From the NCBI RefSeq assembly GCF_003049085.1, contig NZ_PIQX01000001.1, forward strand, positions 369,191 through 433,190: 64,000 nt of DNA. Direction: 5' to 3'. The DNA comes from Campylobacter concisus (GTDB lineage: Bacteria; Campylobacterota; Campylobacteria; Campylobacterales; Campylobacteraceae). The notes under the pieces are model-generated. The model saw only the letters and a list, made by a program, of their open reading frames with translations. It ran no database searches and was not told the DNA's origin. Position numbers and translations under genes: made by a program. Of the stretch, positions 43,864 through 55,427 are shown piece by piece (the stretch's first letter is position 1; the number at the start of each line of letters is the position of its first letter).

Positions 43864-45534
43864 TTATCTTAAATCGTTTTGAATGCTGCAAGCACCTTGA
43901 ATGTATCTCTTTGCAAAACCTGGTTCAAAGCTATCTGAGATCATTCCCATATTATCTAACAGTCTGTATCTTGCATAAGATAGTGCTGTCTCAGTTGTAG
44001 CGATCTCTTTTAATGCAGAGTTGTATTCATTTTCGGCATCAAGCAAGTTTATAAGATCACGACGACCGATTCTAAATTCATCCTGATAAGCATCAAGTGT
44101 AGCTTTAGCATATTCAACGTGTTGATTTAGATATCCCATTTTTTCTTGATTAAGAACATAATTTTGCCATGAAAATTCCAAAGATTCTTTAAGCTCTCTT
44201 ACAAGATTATCTAAAGTTTGTTGCTCTTGTTGAACGGCAAGTTGGCTTTTTTCTTTATCTAGTTTATCATTACCTTTATTGTAAAGGTTGTAGTTTAGTC
44301 TTAAAAGTGCGTCAAATGTTTGTTCTTCATAATTGTCATATAAAACATTTGAATGATCATACGCACCAGATACAACAAGATCTAATTTTGGTAAGAAAGG
44401 CGCATTTTTCTCTTTTACAACTGACTCTGCCATAGCAATATTTGATTTTTGAACCAAAAGTGACGGATTGCAAAGAATTGCTTTGTTATAAACAGCTTCT
44501 TTTGTGCTAGGCAAAGGAAGGCTAAACTCAGGCATTACTAAATTTTTAGCTGCAACTTTTTTTCCATATAATTTCTCAAATGTAGAAAGTGCATCTTCAT
44601 AGTTATTTTTAGCGGCTGTATAGTTTGATTGAGCTAGGGTATAGCGCGATCCAGCTTGTCTCTCTTCAGAAGCTACGCCATAACCTGATCTTGCTCTATC
44701 TTTAATTTGACTATAAATTTCCTCATGACTCTTTACGTTTTCTTCTTCAATGTCTAAAATTCTCTTAGTTTGAAGAACTTGCAAGTAAGCATTTGTAGCA
44801 TTTAATGTAAGTCTATCTGCAGCTTGTGCTACTGAATAAGCAGCTGAATCAAGTCTTGCGCTTTGAGAATTTATTCTATTTTTATCAGCACCACCATTGT
44901 ATAAATTTTCAACTAATGTTAGAGATGTGCCAGAAATTCTTCCATCTCCTCTTCTTGTAGAAACTCCATCATCAAGGCGTTTTTTCTCATATCCCACTCT
45001 AGCAGCAGCGTCAAGTGTTGGATAATAGGCATTCTTTGCTATTTTTAGATCTTTACCAACTTGTAGATAGTTAAATTCTGTAGCTTTTAAACTTGGGTTT
45101 TCATTTAAAATAGTCTTTATAACTTGATCTAAAGTCAAAACTCCATCATCAACTTGTGCTACTGGTTTTACTTCAGTTGATATAGCTTGTTCTATATTAG
45201 ATTTTTTTGTTATTTGAGTATCAGCTACAGGTGCTTTTGCTCTCATTAGAGCATCTTTATATCCTGATTCGTTTTGAACTTTAACTAATAGACTATTAGC
45301 TTCATCTTCAGAGACCGGAGTTGTGTCAACATATAAAAATTTTCGTCCACCAACCTCATAGATACCTGTGGTCAGCCTACTGTCAGAAATTTTACTATTA
45401 ACTTTATTAATAGTACTGTCGATTCTAGCCTGATTATCATCTTGTGCAAATGAAGCTAGAAAAATCCTATAAGGGACATCTTGAGCTGACAGCACAGTTG
45501 CTGCCAAAGCACTAATTGCTAACATCTTTTTCAT
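43864..45534 (-). CDS. lapE: TolC-family outer-membrane channel with N-terminal SPOR-like domain
   Basis: A 556-residue outer-membrane efflux protein and the first gene of the operon. A signal peptide (about 1-17) is followed by a region at about 20-100 that resembles a SPOR domain (YRIFLASFAQDDNQARID, then EVGGRKFLYVDTTPVSEDEA and GYKDAL), a linker, and the TolC repeats from about 135 (LTLDQVIKTILNENPSLKAT), with the usual long helices and the RLLDNMGMI end. SPOR domains bind denuded peptidoglycan at division sites; its fusion to a TolC channel is not usual. The transporter, adaptor and protease genes follow downstream. Role in secretion is inferred from the operon. Confidence 0.88.
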   Translation of the reverse strand: MKKMLAISALAATVLSAQDVPYRIFLASFAQDDNQARIDSTINKVNSKISDSRLTTGIYEVGGRKFLYVDTTPVSEDEANSLLVKVQNESGYKDALMRAKAPVADTQITKKSNIEQAISTEVKPVAQVDDGVLTLDQVIKTILNENPSLKATEFNYLQVGKDLKIAKNAYYPTLDAAARVGYEKKRLDDGVSTRRGDGRISGTSLTLVENLYNGGADKNRINSQSARLDSAAYSVAQAADRLTLNATNAYLQVLQTKRILDIEEENVKSHEEIYSQIKDRARSGYGVASEERQAGSRYTLAQSNYTAAKNNYEDALSTFEKLYGKKVAAKNLVMPEFSLPLPSTKEAVYNKAILCNPSLLVQKSNIAMAESVVKEKNAPFLPKLDLVVSGAYDHSNVLYDNYEEQTFDALLRLNYNLYNKGNDKLDKEKSQLAVQQEQQTLDNLVRELKESLEFSWQNYVLNQEKMGYLNQHVEYAKATLDAYQDEFRIGRRDLINLLDAENEYNSALKEIATTETALSYARYRLLDNMGMISDSFEPGFAKRYIQGACSIQNDLR

Positions 45535-45592
45535 AACTAAGATCCTTTTACCTTATTTTTATTATTAAGTCTATACTTAAATTTTGATACGA

Positions 45593-45598
45593 ATTATA
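45593..45598 (-). promoter_or_regulatory. -10 box of the Lap-like operon
   Basis: TATAAT on the minus strand within the extended form TGATGTATAAT, 59 bases upstream of the first gene. The 116-base intergenic region contains no other strong element. RBS: AAAAGGATC before the ATG. Confidence 0.65.
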
Positions 45599-45650
45599 CA
45601 TCAAGAAATATTAAATGCATTTTAAATATCTTATGACAAAAAAATAATTT

Positions 45651-48404
<2,754 letters not shown>

Positions 48405-48405
48405 T

Positions 48406-49377
48406 TTAGCCCCTTAAAATTTTGGCTGCTTCTTTTGCGTGATATGTGATGATCAAATTTGCTCCTGCTCTTTTAAAGCCGATCAAAGTCTCCATCATAA
48501 CGCGCTCGTAGTCGATAATACCAGCTTTTGCGCCAGCTTTTAGCAGTGCATATTCGCCGCTTACGTTATAGACACAAAGTGGTAGAAGTGTTAAATTTCT
48601 AAGCTCTCTAACGATGTCAAGATAAGCAAGTGCTGGCTTTACCATCAAGATATCAGCGCCTTGTGCCTCATCCTGCAAGCTCTCATTTATGGCTTCCAAG
48701 CGGTTTGCGCTGTCCATTTGGTAGCTCTTTCTATCGCCAAAGCTTGGTGCGCTTTGTGCGACGTCACGAAATGGCCCGTAGTATGCTGAGGCAAATTTAG
48801 TCGAGTATGCCATCACTGGTAAATTCTCAAAGCCATTGCTATCAAGCGCCTCTCTTAGCGTTGCAATGATGCCGTCCATCATACCGCTTGGTGCAATCAT
48901 GTCGGCGCCATTTTGAGCGTGTATCAAAGCTTGCTTGGCTGAAATTTCAAGCGTTGCGTCGTTATCGATCGTGTTATGCACGTGGTCGATTATGCCGCAG
49001 TGGCCATGGTCTGTATATTCGCAAAAGCAAAGATCGGTGACGACTACTAAATTTGGAAATTTATCTTTTATGGCTCTAAGCGCGGTTGCGATGATGCCGT
49101 CGTTGCTTAGTGCGTCGCTGCCAACGCTATCTTTTAGGCTTGGTATGCCAAATAAAATGATCGATTTTATGCCTAAATTTACTATCTCTTCGCACTCTTT
49201 TAAAATTTCATCGATACTCATTTGATAAACGCCTGGCATCGAAGCGATCTCGTTTTTAACGCCTTTGCCCTCGACCACAAAGAGCGGATAGATAAAGTCA
49301 TTTACGCTAAGGCTAGTCTCTCTTACCATGTCTCTTAGGGCTGGATTTATTCTTAATCTTCTAAAACGTTTAAACAT
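48406..49377 (-). CDS. hemB: Delta-aminolevulinic acid dehydratase
   Basis: Condenses two 5-aminolevulinates to porphobilinogen. The zinc-binding segment [14 protein letters not shown] has all three cysteines, so this is the zinc-dependent form. The two active-site lysines are in [13 protein letters not shown] and [11 protein letters not shown]. 323 residues. It is the first gene of the hemB-argF-UPF0763-hemN unit and is divergent from ribA; the shared 68-base intergenic region must hold both promoters. Confidence 0.97.
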   Translation of the reverse strand: MFKRFRRLRINPALRDMVRETSLSVNDFIYPLFVVEGKGVKNEIASMPGVYQMSIDEILKECEEIVNLGIKSIILFGIPSLKDSVGSDALSNDGIIATALRAIKDKFPNLVVVTDLCFCEYTDHGHCGIIDHVHNTIDNDATLEISAKQALIHAQNGADMIAPSGMMDGIIATLREALDSNGFENLPVMAYSTKFASAYYGPFRDVAQSAPSFGDRKSYQMDSANRLEAINESLQDEAQGADILMVKPALAYLDIVRELRNLTLLPLCVYNVSGEYALLKAGAKAGIIDYERVMMETLIGFKRAGANLIITYHAKEAAKILRG

Positions 49378-49445
49378 ATTTTTGCCTTTTCTTTGTTAAA
49401 ATGCGTGATTTTTAGCTAGTTTAGCACAGTTGGAGTAAATTTAAA

Positions 49446-50009
49446 ATGAAAATAGAAATTTCAAACGCCGCAAATCTACCCTCAAGATTTGGCACTTATA
49501 AGGTTCAAGCCTTCAAAGAAGGGGCAAAAGAGCACCTTGTGATCTACAAAGAGTCTTTAAGCGAAGTGGTAAATCTTAGAATTCACTCCGAATGCCTAAC
49601 TGGCGATGCGATCGGAAGCCTAAAGTGCGACTGCCGCGACCAGCTTGAAGCGAGCCTAAAATATATCGAAGAAAATGGTGGCATGGTCATCTACCTGCGT
49701 CAAGAGGGCAGAAATATCGGGCTTTTAAACAAGATAAATGCCTACAGCCTGCAAGATAAGGGCCTTGACACCATTGAGGCTAATCACCAGCTAGGTTTTA
49801 AGGCCGATGAGAGGACGTATGAAGTGGTTGATTTTATCCTGAATCACTACGGCATAAAAGAGGTAAATTTACTCACAAATAACCCTTTAAAACTTCACGG
49901 ACTAAGCTCTGTAAAGATCGTAAAACGCGTGCCTATCGTCATAAAACCAAACAAATTTAACGAAGGCTACTTGAAAGTAAAAAAAGAGCAAATGGGACAC
50001 ATCTTGTGA
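49446..50009 (+). CDS. ribA: GTP cyclohydrolase II
   Basis: First step of riboflavin synthesis. The zinc site [20 protein letters not shown] (three cysteines), the GTP-binding [20 protein letters not shown] and the C-terminal [12 protein letters not shown] segment are present. At 187 residues it is the stand-alone form, not the fused RibBA. A TAAAAT box is seen at 49397-49402, about 45 bases upstream. The gene overlaps rsmG by four bases. Confidence 0.95.
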   Translation: MKIEISNAANLPSRFGTYKVQAFKEGAKEHLVIYKESLSEVVNLRIHSECLTGDAIGSLKCDCRDQLEASLKYIEENGGMVIYLRQEGRNIGLLNKINAYSLQDKGLDTIEANHQLGFKADERTYEVVDFILNHYGIKEVNLLTNNPLKLHGLSSVKIVKRVPIVIKPNKFNEGYLKVKKEQMGHIL

Positions 50010-50575
50010 TGAAAAATGAGCTTTGCTTGCCAGCTGATTTTGACGAAAAAGTAAAGGCTTACGCTCAAATTTTTGCTAAATTTAACAAGGTTCATAGCTT
50101 AAGCAATTATAAAGATATAAGCGAGCAGGTGCTTGATAGCATAAAACCGCTTGAAATTTTTGACCTAAGTGCCAAAACAGCGATCGATGTTGGCAGTGGA
50201 GCTGGCTTTCCAGCGATATTTTTAGCACTTGCGATGCCGCAAACAAAGTGGCACCTTTTTGAGCCGATAGCCAAAAAGTCATCATTTCTAAGCTACGCTA
50301 AGATCGAGCTTGGCTTAGAAAATCTAGAAGTTCACAGCCAAAAGATCGAGCTTGCAGATAAATTTATAGCTGATCTCATCACCTCAAGGGCGCTTAGTAA
50401 GACAAAAGAGCTCATAAAAATTTGCGAGGGATTTTATGATGAGAGCACTAAATTTCTCATCTACAAGGGCTCTAGCGTTATGGATGAAATTTCAGGCATC
50501 AACGCGCAAATTTATAATGAAAAAAATAGAAACTACATATTTTTTAATCTCAAAAATCAAGGGGAGACACGTTGA
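50006..50575 (+). CDS. rsmG: 16S rRNA (guanine-527-N7) methyltransferase
   Basis: RsmG/GidB uses SAM to methylate G527 of 16S rRNA. The SAM-binding motif [19 protein letters not shown] (about residues 60-80), the [14 protein letters not shown] segment and [16 protein letters not shown] are present in 189 residues. Loss of RsmG gives low-level streptomycin resistance in other bacteria; the gene here is intact. Confidence 0.94.
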   Translation: MMKNELCLPADFDEKVKAYAQIFAKFNKVHSLSNYKDISEQVLDSIKPLEIFDLSAKTAIDVGSGAGFPAIFLALAMPQTKWHLFEPIAKKSSFLSYAKIELGLENLEVHSQKIELADKFIADLITSRALSKTKELIKICEGFYDESTKFLIYKGSSVMDEISGINAQIYNEKNRNYIFFNLKNQGETR

Positions 50576-50766
50576 AATACTTGCTTTTTGTAGCGATTTT
50601 GGTTGCGATTTACATTATATTTTTTAAAAATAGAAAAAAAAGCGACAAGATAAGCACCAGCAACTTCGAAGAGTGCAGCAAATGCGGTGTCTTTAGCGAC
50701 ATCGATCAAATGGTGCTAAGAGACGGAAAATACATCTGCAAAGAGTGCATAAAGGGTGAGAGATGA
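50572..50766 (+). CDS. Small membrane-anchored zinc-ribbon-like protein
   Basis: A 64-residue protein: an N-terminal membrane helix (about residues 2-18), a basic stop-transfer KNRKKSDK, and a C-terminal domain with two CxxC pairs ([12 protein letters not shown] and YICKECIKG) that should bind one zinc. The start is a TTG at 50572 overlapping the rsmG stop, with GGGGAG five or six bases upstream, so coupling to rsmG is probable. It overlaps the next gene by four bases. Family resembles the short PP0621-like proteins; role unknown. Confidence 0.75.
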   Translation: MKYLLFVAILVAIYIIFFKNRKKSDKISTSNFEECSKCGVFSDIDQMVLRDGKYICKECIKGER

Positions 50767-51128
50767 AAATTTTAGGCGATGAACTGATCAAATTTGAGCC
50801 ACTATTTCTTTGCAAAAGCGAAGATGAAATTTTAAACGGTAGGCAAAATCTCTTTAAATTTGATAGAAATTTCATAAAAAGGGCGCTAGAAATTGGAGCA
50901 AACTTTAGCGTTTTTGTGACGAATGCAAATGAAGCCATTATCGCAAATGCGGCTGGAGCAAAATTTATTATCGCAGATATTGACATTGCAAAAGATCTAG
51001 CAAAGATAGCTGAGAGTTATCTATTTGACGCACTTATAGCTGTTTTGATAAAAGATGAAAGCGAGCTAGCACAGCTTGCAAAATTTAACATAGACGCAGC
51101 GATCTTGCCAAATACTATAAAAGAATAA
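50763..51128 (+). CDS. Conserved hypothetical cytoplasmic protein
   Basis: A 121-residue soluble protein with alternating strands and helices: GDELIKFEPLFLCKSEDEIL, then FSVFVTNANEAIIANAAGAK, AKFIIADIDIAKDLAKIAES and a terminal AAILPNTIKE. The pattern suggests a small alpha/beta fold, without catalytic motifs I recognise. It overlaps the zinc-ribbon gene by four bases and is 8 bases upstream of htpX, so it belongs to the ribA-rsmG operon. Confidence 0.7.
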   Translation: MKILGDELIKFEPLFLCKSEDEILNGRQNLFKFDRNFIKRALEIGANFSVFVTNANEAIIANAAGAKFIIADIDIAKDLAKIAESYLFDALIAVLIKDESELAQLAKFNIDAAILPNTIKE

Positions 51129-51136
51129 GGACAAAA

Positions 51137-52006
51137 ATGGAAATTTTTAAAACTGCTTTTTTAATGGTTACTTTAATGCTGATTTTTATCGCTGTTGGCG
51201 GATATATTGGAGGTGAGCATGGCATGATGATCGCCTTTTTGATAGCGACTGGTACAAATATCTTTTCATATTTTTTTAGTGATACTATAGTGCTTAAAAG
51301 ATATAACGCTATCCCAGTTGATGAGAGTAACGCTCATGGGCTTTATAATATCGTATCTCGCCTCACACAAAAGGCAAATTTGCCTATGCCAAAAATTTAC
51401 ATCATCCCAGAAGAAGTACCAAATGCCTTTGCCACAGGCCGTAACCCAAGCCACGCAGCTGTCGCGGTCACCGAGGGACTTTTAAAAATTTTAAATGAAA
51501 ACGAGATCGAAGGCGTGCTAGCTCACGAGCTAAGCCACGTAAGGCACTACGACATCCTAACTGGCTCAATCGCTGCCATACTAGCTGGTGCTATCGCGAT
51601 GCTTGCAAATTTTGCTAAGATTGGTGGTATTGCTGGGCAAAGCAGCGGTTCAAGAAGAGGTGGCGGTAATGCCATCGTTATGCTAGCACTTGCTATACTC
51701 ATGCCAATAGCTGCCACAATCATACAAATGGCGATCTCAAGGGAGCGCGAGTATAAGGCAGACAAGGGCGCAGCTTATCTAACAGGACATCCAGAGTGGC
51801 TTGCAAGTGCTTTAAGAAAGCTTGAGAGCTACTCAAATTCTTACATCATGCAAAATGCAAGCGAACAAAGTGCTCATATGTTTATCGTAAATCCATTTGG
51901 CTCGCTAACTAACAAGCTTGGCGTACTTTTTAGAACGCATCCAAGCACTAGCGACAGGATCGCTGAGCTTGAAAAACTTGAGCAAGAGATAAAAAGAGGC
52001 ATGTAG
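51137..52006 (+). CDS. htpX: Protease HtpX (M48 family)
   Basis: An inner-membrane zinc metalloprotease for quality control of membrane proteins. Two N-terminal membrane helices (about 7-45), the zinc motif VLAHELSHVRHYD (HExxH, about residues 133-137), two more hydrophobic segments (about 150-200) and the third zinc ligand in REREYKADKGAAYL are present. The C-terminal FRTHPSTSDRIAELEKLE is also typical. 289 residues. The 237-base gap that follows holds only AT-rich sequence with short inverted repeats. Confidence 0.95.
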   Translation: MEIFKTAFLMVTLMLIFIAVGGYIGGEHGMMIAFLIATGTNIFSYFFSDTIVLKRYNAIPVDESNAHGLYNIVSRLTQKANLPMPKIYIIPEEVPNAFATGRNPSHAAVAVTEGLLKILNENEIEGVLAHELSHVRHYDILTGSIAAILAGAIAMLANFAKIGGIAGQSSGSRRGGGNAIVMLALAILMPIAATIIQMAISREREYKADKGAAYLTGHPEWLASALRKLESYSNSYIMQNASEQSAHMFIVNPFGSLTNKLGVLFRTHPSTSDRIAELEKLEQEIKRGM

Positions 52007-52243
52007 AAAATTTAGTTCTAGTAAAATTTGGGCTAAATTTCTTCTTTTTACCATCTTTTTTGGCTTTAAATTTATAAATTTACAAAAATTTTAAATTTCA
52101 TGAGTGAGTAATTTAGGCTCTGATTTTAGTGGCAAACTTTTCGAAGCTTAAAATCAGTAGTCGATTCTTATGAGTAAATGGAATTTTAAATTTTGCAAAA
52201 AGATCAAAATTTTATAATCAAAACTGAATTGTAGCCCCAAATT

Positions 52244-52645
52244 TCACTGCAATTTCTTGCAGTCACGATCTTCTATAGTGTACTCAAAAATCAGCTCACC
52301 ATTTTCTGAATAGAAAAGCTCATCCAAGGTAACACCGATATTTAGCATATTTAAGGTTTCTTTATCTTTGCAAGCAGTTCGTAAATTTTCCTTTTTGATA
52401 GCTTCGATAAATTTTAAAAGCTCTTTCTCCTCAAGCCTTTTGATCTCTTGCTTTCTTGCGTGTTTGACAGCATATCTATAAATGAGCGTATCGCCGACAT
52501 TTAAGATATCATTAAGTGTCAGTGTTGGCGTACAGACAAATGGGAGCTTTTTTTTGTAGTAAGTTGCGTGATTTTTCGCTGCCATATCTGGCGTAAGAGC
52601 CAGGGCAAGCGAGTAAAAAAACATTAAAAAAAGGACTATTCGCAA
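52244..52645 (-). CDS. Small exported protein, paralogue-like (A)
   Basis: A 133-residue protein with a signal peptide (MRIVLFLMFFYSLALA) and a mature part containing a cysteine in PFVCTPTLTL and the segment LRTACKDKETLNMLNIGVTL followed by FEYTIEDRDCKKLQ. The second half aligns with the upstream gene at 52636-53067 (a cysteine, a LxxGxTL segment, then a hydrophobic strand and a final cysteine). The start overlaps the upstream gene by ten bases. Probably periplasmic; function unknown. Confidence 0.7.
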   Translation of the reverse strand: MRIVLFLMFFYSLALALTPDMAAKNHATYYKKKLPFVCTPTLTLNDILNVGDTLIYRYAVKHARKQEIKRLEEKELLKFIEAIKKENLRTACKDKETLNMLNIGVTLDELFYSENGELIFEYTIEDRDCKKLQ

Positions 52646-53067
52646 CTGCTTTTATCCAAATTTATATCAAAAAAATGCCTACCCTCAAAGCCGTAACTAC
52701 CACTTAGAGTGATGCCACGATTTAGCACAGCTCTAGCCATACCTGAGTTACAAAGCACATCTTTTCCATTTTTATAAAACTCATCTTTTAAAGCTAAAAT
52801 TTGAGCTTTGTTGTAGCCTTTTATTTTCTTTGTCTTAGTCTCGTTTAAAACAAACTCGCCATGTATGTTTAGCCCGCTGCTACTCACATCTTTTAGCGTG
52901 ATCATCTCATCGACCCTGCTTGGTAAATTTGGCTTTGCAGTTTGGACGACAAAGGCTGGGATCTGCTTAGTGTCAAGCTGATTTAGTATCTGCTCATAAA
53001 TTTTAAACTCACTCTCTTGCACACCAAAAGCAAGGCTAGCAAAAGCTAATAAAACGATCTTTTTCAC
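52636..53067 (-). CDS. Small exported protein, paralogue-like (B)
   Basis: A 143-residue protein with a signal peptide (MKKIVLLAFASLAFG). The mature part includes DEFYKNGKDVLCNSGMARAV, then LNRGITLSGSYGF and FFDINLDKSSCE, matching the C-terminal half of the downstream gene: a cysteine, an L-x-x-G-(I/V)-T-L motif and a terminal cysteine that may pair. I do not recognise the family. It lies between alr and the other copy, in the same direction. Confidence 0.7.
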   Translation of the reverse strand: MKKIVLLAFASLAFGVQESEFKIYEQILNQLDTKQIPAFVVQTAKPNLPSRVDEMITLKDVSSSGLNIHGEFVLNETKTKKIKGYNKAQILALKDEFYKNGKDVLCNSGMARAVLNRGITLSGSYGFEGRHFFDINLDKSSCE

Positions 53068-53076
53068 ATATTGCCT

Positions 53077-54090
53077 TTATATAAATTTTCTAGTGATGTT
53101 TGGCGAGAGCTTTACTAAAATATCATAACTTATCGTATCAAAAAATTTCGCCCAAATATTTGCATCCTCAAAGACACAGACCAACTCGCCGCTATCTTTA
53201 CAGCTAAAGCTATCCATAGAAATTTTGCCTAGTATTGGCTCGTTATTGGCAAGTCTTAGCTCACCACAGCCGTTGTATCTTAGCAATCCATCACCATATC
53301 CAAGATCATAAGTGGCTACATTTATATCTTCTTTTGCACTAAATTTAGCACCATACCCAACACTTTGACCACTTTTTAAAATACGCCTACTAACTCTTCT
53401 TGCCCATAGCGAAAGTACTGGCTTTAAGTCCAAACTATCACCAAACTGAGCGTATCCATACTGAGCGATACCAACGCGCACCATATCATCATCGATTTCA
53501 CTTGCTCTTTCAAGCGCAGCTGAGTTGTGAGAGTGAAAGATCGGTTTTTTTATACCAAACTCATCGCAAAGAGCTAAAATTTTTTCTTTTGCAGCCCTAA
53601 AATTTTCCCTTTGCACAAAATAATCAGCATTTAGCTCATCACTTGCGCGAAAATGAGTATAAGCTCCAAGAAGCTCTAAATTCCTTCTTATTAAAATTTC
53701 AAACGCATAATCAAGCTCGCTAATATCAAGCCCATTTCTATGCATACCAGTGTCAATTGCAAGATTGATTTTTGAGCCATCTTTTATCTTCAAAAGTGCC
53801 TCTGTATCGTTTATCGCATAGATAAATTTACTACTTTCATTTCCGGTTGGGATATGTGAGAGAATGAGAATATTTTCAAATATGTCAGAAATTTCATCTG
53901 CCTCAAACTCACTTTTTACAGCACAAATTTCTATGCCAAATTTTTTAGCTTCATTTGCAATAAGCCTTGCGCCATGGCCATAAGCATTGTCTTTTAATAC
54001 AACTATTACTTTCTCTTTGCCACCAGCCTTAGCACAAATTTGAGTGAGGTTATGGATATATGAAGCTTTATTTAGGCGTATTTCAGACAT
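53077..54090 (-). CDS. alr: Alanine racemase
   Basis: A PLP enzyme that interconverts L- and D-alanine for peptidoglycan. The PLP lysine lies in VVLKDNAYGHGA (about residue 33), the AIDTGMHRNGLD and SHNSAALERASEID segments follow, and the substrate-side tyrosine region is VGYGAKFSAKEDINVATYDL. It is 337 residues, slightly short of the usual 360, as in other Campylobacter. It overlaps the 79-residue gene by eight bases and is 9 bases from the following exported protein gene. Confidence 0.93.
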   Translation of the reverse strand: MSEIRLNKASYIHNLTQICAKAGGKEKVIVVLKDNAYGHGARLIANEAKKFGIEICAVKSEFEADEISDIFENILILSHIPTGNESSKFIYAINDTEALLKIKDGSKINLAIDTGMHRNGLDISELDYAFEILIRRNLELLGAYTHFRASDELNADYFVQRENFRAAKEKILALCDEFGIKKPIFHSHNSAALERASEIDDDMVRVGIAQYGYAQFGDSLDLKPVLSLWARRVSRRILKSGQSVGYGAKFSAKEDINVATYDLGYGDGLLRYNGCGELRLANNEPILGKISMDSFSCKDSGELVCVFEDANIWAKFFDTISYDILVKLSPNITRKFI

Positions 54091-54322
54091 TAAAATTCAC
54101 ATTAAAAGCAGTATAAACATCCGGTAAAAGTTTTCTTACGTTGTAATCAAATGCATAAAATTTAGCGTAAATTTCTTTCAGATCAGCCTCTTTTACTTTG
54201 CTAAAATCAAAAACATCGGTACAATTTTTCTTTGGAACTTGGCGGTCAAGCTCAGCAAAAAAAGCAGCTCTTGCCTCTAAAATTTTCTCGATTTTTTCTT
54301 TTACTTCTTGAGATTTTTCCAC
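54083..54322 (-). CDS. Small conserved protein between pgp2 and alr
   Basis: A 79-residue soluble helical protein (MEKSQEVKEKIEKILEARAA, then EADLKEIYAKFYAFDYNVRK). No motif recognised. It sits two bases after the pgp2-like gene and overlaps alr by eight bases, so it is translationally coupled to both cell-wall genes. Confidence 0.65.
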   Translation of the reverse strand: MEKSQEVKEKIEKILEARAAFFAELDRQVPKKNCTDVFDFSKVKEADLKEIYAKFYAFDYNVRKLLPDVYTAFNVNFNV

Positions 54323-54324
54323 TT

Positions 54325-55290
54325 TTACTCCTCTATAAAAATTTTCATATCATCGTTATAAAGCTTCACATAAAGCGTCTTTTGACCAGCAAATTTGTGC
54401 GTATCTGAAACATAATCTTCATAAAAACTCACACGAAAAAGCCTATCATTTTTAAGATTTGGATAAGGCGTGATGAGAAAATTTGAAAAAGAAATGCGTT
54501 TTTTCTCTTTTTTAGAAAAAATAGCTCTTTTCATACTTTTAAATTTTTCCAAGCTCATACCATCGTATCGCTCAAAGTTCTTATCGTAAAATTTAAGATA
54601 GTTTTCAATGTCGCTCTCACTCCATGTCTTTTTCCAACCCAAAAGTCCAGAAATGATCACTGCAATATCTTTTGCGCTAGCTTCTGGACGCTTATCTTCG
54701 TAGATAAATGCAAGTGTTTTTTTGTGATCCACTACATCATCAAATTTCATCAAAGTATCATTTTGCATAGCCACGCAGCCTTTTGTTTTTAGCTCATCTG
54801 TCCTTTGACCATCAAGCGGATAGCCATGTATCCAAATACCACCGCCATTTCGTTTTGCAAGTTTATCAAGCAAATTTGGGTATGAAAGCGAAAATGCAAG
54901 CGGGCCAAGATATCTATCATTTGGCGTAAATCTACGTGTAAGCTGATACACCCCAACCGGTGTTTTTAGATCGCCTTCAAGAAGCTTATCACCATTTTTG
55001 CCAACTATAACGCTTGAGCTAAAAAGCTTTTTTGTAATGCCGCCGTTATAAGAGATCACTTCAAGCTTCTTTTTAGTTTTATCAACTACACTTAGAAGTA
55101 TCTCATTGTCATAATATCCATATCTTACATCCTTGCCCTCAAGCTTTTTTAGCCAGTAATCCTTACTTAAAATATTTTTTTCGATGGCGTCAATAACAGC
55201 AGCTGAGCCATTTTTTAAGTAAATTTCTTCGTAATTTTGGGCAAAAAGACAAGGCGATAACATGATGAAGAAAAATATAATTTTTTTCAA
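54325..55290 (-). CDS. pgp2: Peptidoglycan peptidase, Pgp2/Csd6 type (YkuD fold)
   Basis: A 321-residue exported protein (signal MKKIIFFFIMLSPCLFA). The YkuD catalytic motif is GGIWIHGYPLDGQRTDELKT followed by KGCVAMQND, with His near residue 155 and the catalytic Cys near 172. In Campylobacter and Helicobacter, members of this family (Pgp2, Csd6) are LD-carboxypeptidases that trim tetrapeptides and set helical cell shape, rather than LD-transpeptidases. The C-terminal 110 residues match the NTF2-like domain of those proteins. It begins a unit with the small gene and alr. Confidence 0.9.
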   Translation of the reverse strand: MKKIIFFFIMLSPCLFAQNYEEIYLKNGSAAVIDAIEKNILSKDYWLKKLEGKDVRYGYYDNEILLSVVDKTKKKLEVISYNGGITKKLFSSSVIVGKNGDKLLEGDLKTPVGVYQLTRRFTPNDRYLGPLAFSLSYPNLLDKLAKRNGGGIWIHGYPLDGQRTDELKTKGCVAMQNDTLMKFDDVVDHKKTLAFIYEDKRPEASAKDIAVIISGLLGWKKTWSESDIENYLKFYDKNFERYDGMSLEKFKSMKRAIFSKKEKKRISFSNFLITPYPNLKNDRLFRVSFYEDYVSDTHKFAGQKTLYVKLYNDDMKIFIEE

Positions 55291-55384
55291 GTGAAATGTC
55301 CCAAAAAGTAAAATTTAGTCCGTAATTATATCCTAAAAAATTTATATTTTTAGATTTTAAAGGTAAATTAAGTAGTTCTAAATG

Positions 55385-55390
55385 TATAAT
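55385..55390 (+). promoter_or_regulatory. -10 box of the copper-delivery operon
   Basis: TATAAT in AAATGTATAATGTG, 38 bases upstream of the PCuAC start, in the 137-base divergent region shared with pgp2. AAAGGAAAAAT precedes the ATG. Confidence 0.65.
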
Positions 55391-55427
55391 GTGAAAACCA
55401 TTATTAATTTTATCACAAAGGAAAAAT

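Noticed and set aside
49378..49445. FMN riboswitch upstream of ribA
   Set aside because: The intergenic region is 68 bases, too short for the conserved multi-arm structure, and shows none of its motifs.
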